Assembly: GCA_040510375.1 (NCBI GenBank)
Contig: JBEVJC010000013.1
Coordinates: forward strand, 124,001 to 188,000
Origin: JBEVJC01 sp040510375
GTDB lineage: Bacteria; Bacteroidota; Bacteroidia; Chitinophagales; Chitinophagaceae
DNA: 64,000 nt
Direction of reading: 5' to 3'
This document shows, piece after piece, positions 59,595 through 64,000 of this stretch. The notes under the pieces were generated by a model. It did not search any database. It was not told where the DNA came from and saw nothing but the letters and a program-made list of their open reading frames with translations. Position 1 is the stretch's first letter. The number at the start of each line of letters is the position of its first letter. Made by a program: the position numbers and the translations under genes.

Positions 59595-61526
59595 TTACCA
59601 GAATGGATTTTGAACGAGGTTTTCGTTAATAACGACTTCTGAATTTTTTATTGGCCATAAATAATCTTTTACTCCAAAGAATGGAATGGCAATTGTTGTA
59701 GGCCGATAATAATTTGCAGCAGAACTTTCATTGACGTTCCAGCCCTGCGATGGCCTGCTCAATACGGCCTGTAGCTCTTTCCATCTGCGCAGGTCCCAGC
59801 CGCTTTGCCCTTCAAAACATAATTCAATCCTTCTTTCCTGGTGGATGATCTCCCGTCGGCCTTCTTTGGTATCAGGCTTGTTTGGTGTTTTGGAATACAT
59901 CGCCCATGCGTTTGATGTACCCGGTAAACCTGCTCTGGCACGGACTTTATCAACCCAGGTAAGGATATCCTCTTTTGATGCGGTTCCTGCTTCATTTAAC
60001 GCCTCGGCATAAAGTAAATACAAACTTGCAAGACGCATTACCGGGAGAAAGAAACTTTGGTACTCGACACCATTGTTCATAATGGACAGGTAGTTCACCA
60101 GTTTCTTGGGCCAATACCCTGTGATATTGGTTGCATACTGACTTTTAGGTCCTCCTGTTGCAAAAGGCCCCCTGGCCTGTACATAAAATGCGTCACTTTC
60201 ATTGCGTTGATCATTCCCAAACCAGATACCTCCATCAAAACCAAGAGCAGCATAATATCTCGGTTCCCGGTTGAAATTTGACTTTGCAGTTTCATATCCC
60301 ATTTTGATGTAGGACTTGTTGTCATTGTCGCCAAGCTGCGGCGTGTATCTATCCGCATAGTCAAAAACCCCGGTTTTATCTTCATCAATGGGAACACCAT
60401 TTTTAGTATAGAATAGTTCGGTAGTAGAAATGGGTACCGACCAGTTTGAGGGGCGTTCATTGCCAAATGCAACAGCGTTGGTAGTCAATTTAGGAAATGC
60501 GAAACCCTGATATGGAAATTCATACTGGGACGACCAGATAAGTTCCGGGTTCTGATCGCGTTTTTCAGTAATGACAAACTGAAGCTTTAGTACGTTCTTT
60601 AATTCCGTAGAAACATTTTCAACTTTATTTGTTGGAATTCTATCCAGCAACATTCCTCCGTGAAGTTCAAACTCTTCAATAGCTTCTTTACATGCCGTGG
60701 CTGCTGCAGCCCATTTCAGAGGATCAGCTGTTGTTGAAAATAAATTAATACCATCTTTATCTTTAAAAGACGCATAATCCGGATTCCCATTGAATAACGG
60801 ACTCGCTTCTGTTGTCAGCTCCAATGCTTTTAATGCCATCGCCATGGATTTTGTGGTACGTCCGTATTCTAAAAGCTGGTTTTCAATTACGGATGGCAAA
60901 TCAGGAATAGCTTCATCCAGCAATTGAGTTACATAGGCAAATGACTCGTCTACAGTGGACCTTTTTGCCTTTGTGTCTTCAATGTGGCCGTCTATCGTGC
61001 GGTTTTCTTTAATCAATACAATTGGTCCATACAGGCGGATTAAGTAAAAATGATAGAAAGCTTTCAGGAATTTTATTTCGGCAATCCATCTTTTCTTTTC
61101 CGGTTCTTTCAGGTCGTAAGGTTTATCAATATTTTCCAACATGATGTTACAGCGTCTGAGCGCGACGTAGAGCGCCTGACCTCCATTGGCACCACTCCAG
61201 TTGTCGATAACAGGGTTTGACACATTTTGTATGCCACCCCTTATCAACTTGAAACCGGGTCCGGTTATGGTATTGAACGGATTATCGTCAAGGTTGGGAT
61301 ATACAATTTCAGAAGAGGTGACGAAGCCGACATTGTTGACAACTTCGCGGTTTAATGATTGAAAAGTATTGTAACAACCGAACAGGTAATTCTCTGCTTC
61401 ATTTCTATTGGAAAATGCATAATCCAGTGTGCCCACGTTGTTGGGAACAATATCTAAATATTTTTTACACGACATGCCGATTGAGCAGAGTGTAATCAGG
61501 CATATTAGTTTATAATTGAATTTCAT
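59595..61526 (-). CDS. SusD/RagB-family nutrient-binding outer-membrane lipoprotein
   Basis: A 643-residue SusD-like lipoprotein. The start is set at ATG 61526, giving signal MKFNYKLICLITLCSIGMSC with lipidated Cys20; a longer frame overlaps susC and lacks a signal. YLDIVPNNVGTLDYAFSNRN is the typical SusD N-terminus. AEIKFLKAFYHFYLIRLYGP is the conserved helix of the RagB/SusD family. LYLLYAEALNEAG and HQERRIELCFEGQSGWDLRR are the C-terminal family motifs. It binds glycan and closes the SusC channel as a lid. Confidence 0.95.
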   Translation of the reverse strand: MKFNYKLICLITLCSIGMSCKKYLDIVPNNVGTLDYAFSNRNEAENYLFGCYNTFQSLNREVVNNVGFVTSSEIVYPNLDDNPFNTITGPGFKLIRGGIQNVSNPVIDNWSGANGGQALYVALRRCNIMLENIDKPYDLKEPEKKRWIAEIKFLKAFYHFYLIRLYGPIVLIKENRTIDGHIEDTKAKRSTVDESFAYVTQLLDEAIPDLPSVIENQLLEYGRTTKSMAMALKALELTTEASPLFNGNPDYASFKDKDGINLFSTTADPLKWAAAATACKEAIEEFELHGGMLLDRIPTNKVENVSTELKNVLKLQFVITEKRDQNPELIWSSQYEFPYQGFAFPKLTTNAVAFGNERPSNWSVPISTTELFYTKNGVPIDEDKTGVFDYADRYTPQLGDNDNKSYIKMGYETAKSNFNREPRYYAALGFDGGIWFGNDQRNESDAFYVQARGPFATGGPKSQYATNITGYWPKKLVNYLSIMNNGVEYQSFFLPVMRLASLYLLYAEALNEAGTASKEDILTWVDKVRARAGLPGTSNAWAMYSKTPNKPDTKEGRREIIHQERRIELCFEGQSGWDLRRWKELQAVLSRPSQGWNVNESSAANYYRPTTIAIPFFGVKDYLWPIKNSEVVINENLVQNPFW

Positions 61527-61558
61527 GTTTCGTTTTTTAGATTTAATTCGGTCAGCAA

Positions 61559-64000
61559 TTATAAATTCAGGTTCAGGCCGAAGTTGAATACCTTTTGAAT
61601 GGGGTAAGAAAACCCGTTGCCACCTAACTCCGGATCCCAGATATCGAATGCACTCCACGTAATCAGGTTAAGACCGTTCAGGTAAAAGCGGCAGTTCGAG
61701 ATCTTTAATGATTTAAGAACTTTCGCTGGCAGGGTATAGCCAATTTCAAGCGACTTTAAGCGGATAAAACTTCCGTCCCTTAGCCAGTATGAGCTTGGCT
61801 GCAGGTTATTTGCTATTACCGCTGAATTTGTCCCCAGCCTGGGATATGTTGCGTATAGATCCTGGTTTTCTTCTGACCAGTGGCTATTTGCAAAAGCCTG
61901 CAGCACTTGTGCCCTGCCATCAACATATTTTACGTTCCGTTCGAGGAAAGGACTTGTTGTTCTTGGATTGATAAAGAACGAAACCCTTGTCTGCCCCTGG
62001 AAAAATCCGGAGAGGTCAAACCCTTTATAGGATGACGAGATCCCGAAGCCGTAAACAATTTCCGGCGTAGTGGGATAACCCATAAACGTCATATCCAGGT
62101 CGTCGATTCGCCCATCTTTGTTTAAGTCCCGGTATTTGATATCGCCACCTTTGGGAGTTGCTCCGGTGATGGTATTATCATAGGCATCGACTGTATTGAA
62201 TGCCTGGGTGGGAGAATTGGTAACCTCCCCATCGTCAACAAATAGTCGTTCTGCAATAAATCCGAAGCCCCTGTTGATCGGTTGTCCTATAAAATGTCTC
62301 CATGTTTCGGGATAGTCAGGTTCTTCTATGTACGAATACTTGTTTGTTGAATAGGTTACATTTCCGCGACCGGCTACTGAAAACCCACTCCTGAATTGTT
62401 TTTTATAATCGAGTGACAGGTCGAGCCCTTTGGAGTCTACAACACCGAGATTGGTCAGCACATCTGCTTCAAATCCTTCGGTAGCTGGAATATTGCGCGA
62501 GCGTAGGATATCGTAGCGGTGATTTTTGTAGATCTCGGCGATGATATTAAAGTCCCTGGCGATAGTTATTTCTGCTGCCAGGTTTGTTTGCCTGGAAGTT
62601 TCCCATGTAATATTTGAGTTGGCATAACTTCTTATGGTTACGCCGTTGAGTTGATTTTGGTTATTGATTCCAAACTGCGCGAAATTGCCTCCATTCAAAT
62701 TAACATCCGAGAGATAAAAGAACCGTTGCTGGCCGATAGCATCATTACCAACCAGGCCATGACTGAAACGGAACTTTAAGCGGTTAACAATATTGTTCTT
62801 CGGCCAGAAGGTTTCGTTAGACGGCACCCATGCAAGCCCAACGGTTGGGAAAAACCCATACCGGTGATTGGAAGAAAAACGTTCAGAACCATTGTAACCG
62901 AAGTTGGTTTCTACAAAATACCTGCTCATGTATGAGTAGGTGGCTCTGCCGGCAAGGCCGAGATTTCGAAACGGTAAAGAATACGGTAACGTTGTTGTAT
63001 TTGTTCTGGGATCTCTGGCACTTGAATAAAGTGTTTGCTGCGCGGTACCAATAAGTGTGGAGCTGATGGTATGATTTCCAAAACTCCTGCCATAGTCCAG
63101 TGCTGCCTGAAAATAGAGGAATGAATTGGCATTCGGTTCATTCTTATTATAGACCAGGTATTCCGTAGGTACATTGTTGGCTACGTTATTTTTTGGATTT
63201 AACCAGGTCAGGGAATAAACATTGCTTTGGGGATCATGACTACCGACACTATAGAAATAGGGGGAATAGGAAAGTTGGGAATCGAAATAAGAATACCTGT
63301 TGGTATTGAAGATGGCCCTTAGTTTAAGTCCGTCTGTGATAAACCTTAAATTTTGATTCATCTCCAGTTGCGCAGACATCCGCGACTCCGATGAGTTTCT
63401 ATGTCCTTTCAGGAGTTGCGCATAGGGGTTCCCATTGGGGTACAGTATACTGTTATTTTGTGTTCCGTCGGGTCCGCCAACATTTCCAAACAGAATATGA
63501 TTTGCACCTGCATTTGCTTCATCCGCCGGATAATATGCCGGGAATAAGACAGGACTGGCGTGTGAAGCGATTGCATACAAATCGGAGGCAAATGATCCGT
63601 CTAAAGTAATGGGGCCATTGTAGTCACTGAAGGTTCCTGAAAGCCTGATGATCAGTTCAGTTGATTTAGTGACATTGACATTGACGTTTGAGCGTAGCTG
63701 GTAGTTTTTGAAATTGACGTTGTTCTCATTATTGTTACGGATATCCGTTTTCAGGATTCCATTGTCGTTGTTATAAGAACCCGAGATATAGTATTTGGCG
63801 ATAGCTCCCCCTCCACTGAGGCTTAAATTATTTCGTTGTGTGCTGGCCCTGTCCTTGAATAACATGTCCATCCAGTCCACCGCAGGATATACATAGGGAT
63901 TGCTACCCGGTGCACCCGACAGTGTGGCCCTGGTATTATTTATTTTAGTTGGGTTAAATGGTAAGGGTAAGGCCGGATTGCGTGTTAATGAGGCTTCATT
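61559..64000 (-). CDS. SusC/RagA-family TonB-linked outer-membrane transporter (5' partial)
   Basis: The frame stays open to the right edge of the window (64000), so the N-terminal signal, carboxypeptidase-like domain and plug are missing. The visible 813 residues are the barrel. VDWMDMLFKDRASTQRNNLS and LSGGGAIAKYYISGSYNNDN are the usual post-plug sequence of SusC proteins. GDIKYRDLNKDGRIDDLDMT is the hallmark calcium-loop region, and IGYTLPAKVLKSLKISNCRF lies near the end. The last residues FNFGLNLNL form the terminal strand. It pairs with the SusD gene 32 bases downstream to import an oligosaccharide or peptide. Confidence 0.95.
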   Translation of the reverse strand, partial: NEASLTRNPALPLPFNPTKINNTRATLSGAPGSNPYVYPAVDWMDMLFKDRASTQRNNLSLSGGGAIAKYYISGSYNNDNGILKTDIRNNNENNVNFKNYQLRSNVNVNVTKSTELIIRLSGTFSDYNGPITLDGSFASDLYAIASHASPVLFPAYYPADEANAGANHILFGNVGGPDGTQNNSILYPNGNPYAQLLKGHRNSSESRMSAQLEMNQNLRFITDGLKLRAIFNTNRYSYFDSQLSYSPYFYSVGSHDPQSNVYSLTWLNPKNNVANNVPTEYLVYNKNEPNANSFLYFQAALDYGRSFGNHTISSTLIGTAQQTLYSSARDPRTNTTTLPYSLPFRNLGLAGRATYSYMSRYFVETNFGYNGSERFSSNHRYGFFPTVGLAWVPSNETFWPKNNIVNRLKFRFSHGLVGNDAIGQQRFFYLSDVNLNGGNFAQFGINNQNQLNGVTIRSYANSNITWETSRQTNLAAEITIARDFNIIAEIYKNHRYDILRSRNIPATEGFEADVLTNLGVVDSKGLDLSLDYKKQFRSGFSVAGRGNVTYSTNKYSYIEEPDYPETWRHFIGQPINRGFGFIAERLFVDDGEVTNSPTQAFNTVDAYDNTITGATPKGGDIKYRDLNKDGRIDDLDMTFMGYPTTPEIVYGFGISSSYKGFDLSGFFQGQTRVSFFINPRTTSPFLERNVKYVDGRAQVLQAFANSHWSEENQDLYATYPRLGTNSAVIANNLQPSSYWLRDGSFIRLKSLEIGYTLPAKVLKSLKISNCRFYLNGLNLITWSAFDIWDPELGGNGFSYPIQKVFNFGLNLNL

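Overview
The window is a chromosomal segment of a Bacteroidota bacterium, most likely of the class Chitinophagia (Chitinophagaceae-like). Pointers are SusC/SusD and BtuG/BtuB surface systems, FecI/FecR regulation, many lipoproteins with an (A/G/S)CKK lipobox, a zeaxanthin-type crt cluster, and several promoters of the Bacteroidota form TTG-N19-TAnnTTTG. No rRNA, tRNA, CRISPR array or insertion sequence was seen.

Layout. (1) 1-11987: the end of an exopolysaccharide/O-antigen cluster on the plus strand: methyltransferase, polymerase-like membrane protein, AsnB-type amidotransferase, GT4 glycosyltransferase, NeuD/PglD acyltransferase, two SDR epimerases, nucleotide-sugar dehydrogenase, LegC-like aminotransferase, initiating sugar-phosphate transferase and PHP phosphatase. 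(2) 12038-18299: a CarH/LitR-type B12-dependent MerR photoreceptor, an ECF sigma factor and crtI-crtB-idi-crtZ-crtY. The set points to light-controlled zeaxanthin synthesis. (3) 18407-37904: mixed metabolic and regulatory genes. They include a TetR/SDR/DUF2798 unit with twin operators, FabF, a fatty-acid desaturase, a MarR/S41-peptidase pair, a membrane guanylate/adenylate cyclase, a DUF2178/Xre pair with a palindromic operator, a TPR histidine kinase and several small stress or unknown proteins. Three tandem-repeat arrays sit at gene 3' ends here. (4) 38134-45822: a cobalamin riboswitch and the B12-uptake operon it controls (two BtuG-like propellers, BtuB, an accessory lipoprotein, DUF6580, a BtuF-like protein), ending in a truncated Dph6-like gene. 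(5) 46027-55586: an A/T-richer FecI-FecR-TonB receptor unit with three surface lipoproteins and no SusD. It is bordered on both sides by gene remnants, which suggests an acquired block. (6) 55587-57057: decayed coding remnants. (7) 57005-64000, minus strand: a polysaccharide-utilisation-type SusC-SusD operon with two related discoidin-like lipoproteins, ending at a clear terminator. SusC runs off the right edge.

A link across the window is vitamin B12: region 4 imports it under riboswitch control, and region 2 appears to use adenosylcobalamin as the light-sensing cofactor that would control carotenoid synthesis. Roles are read from sequence motifs and family knowledge only; no search was run.
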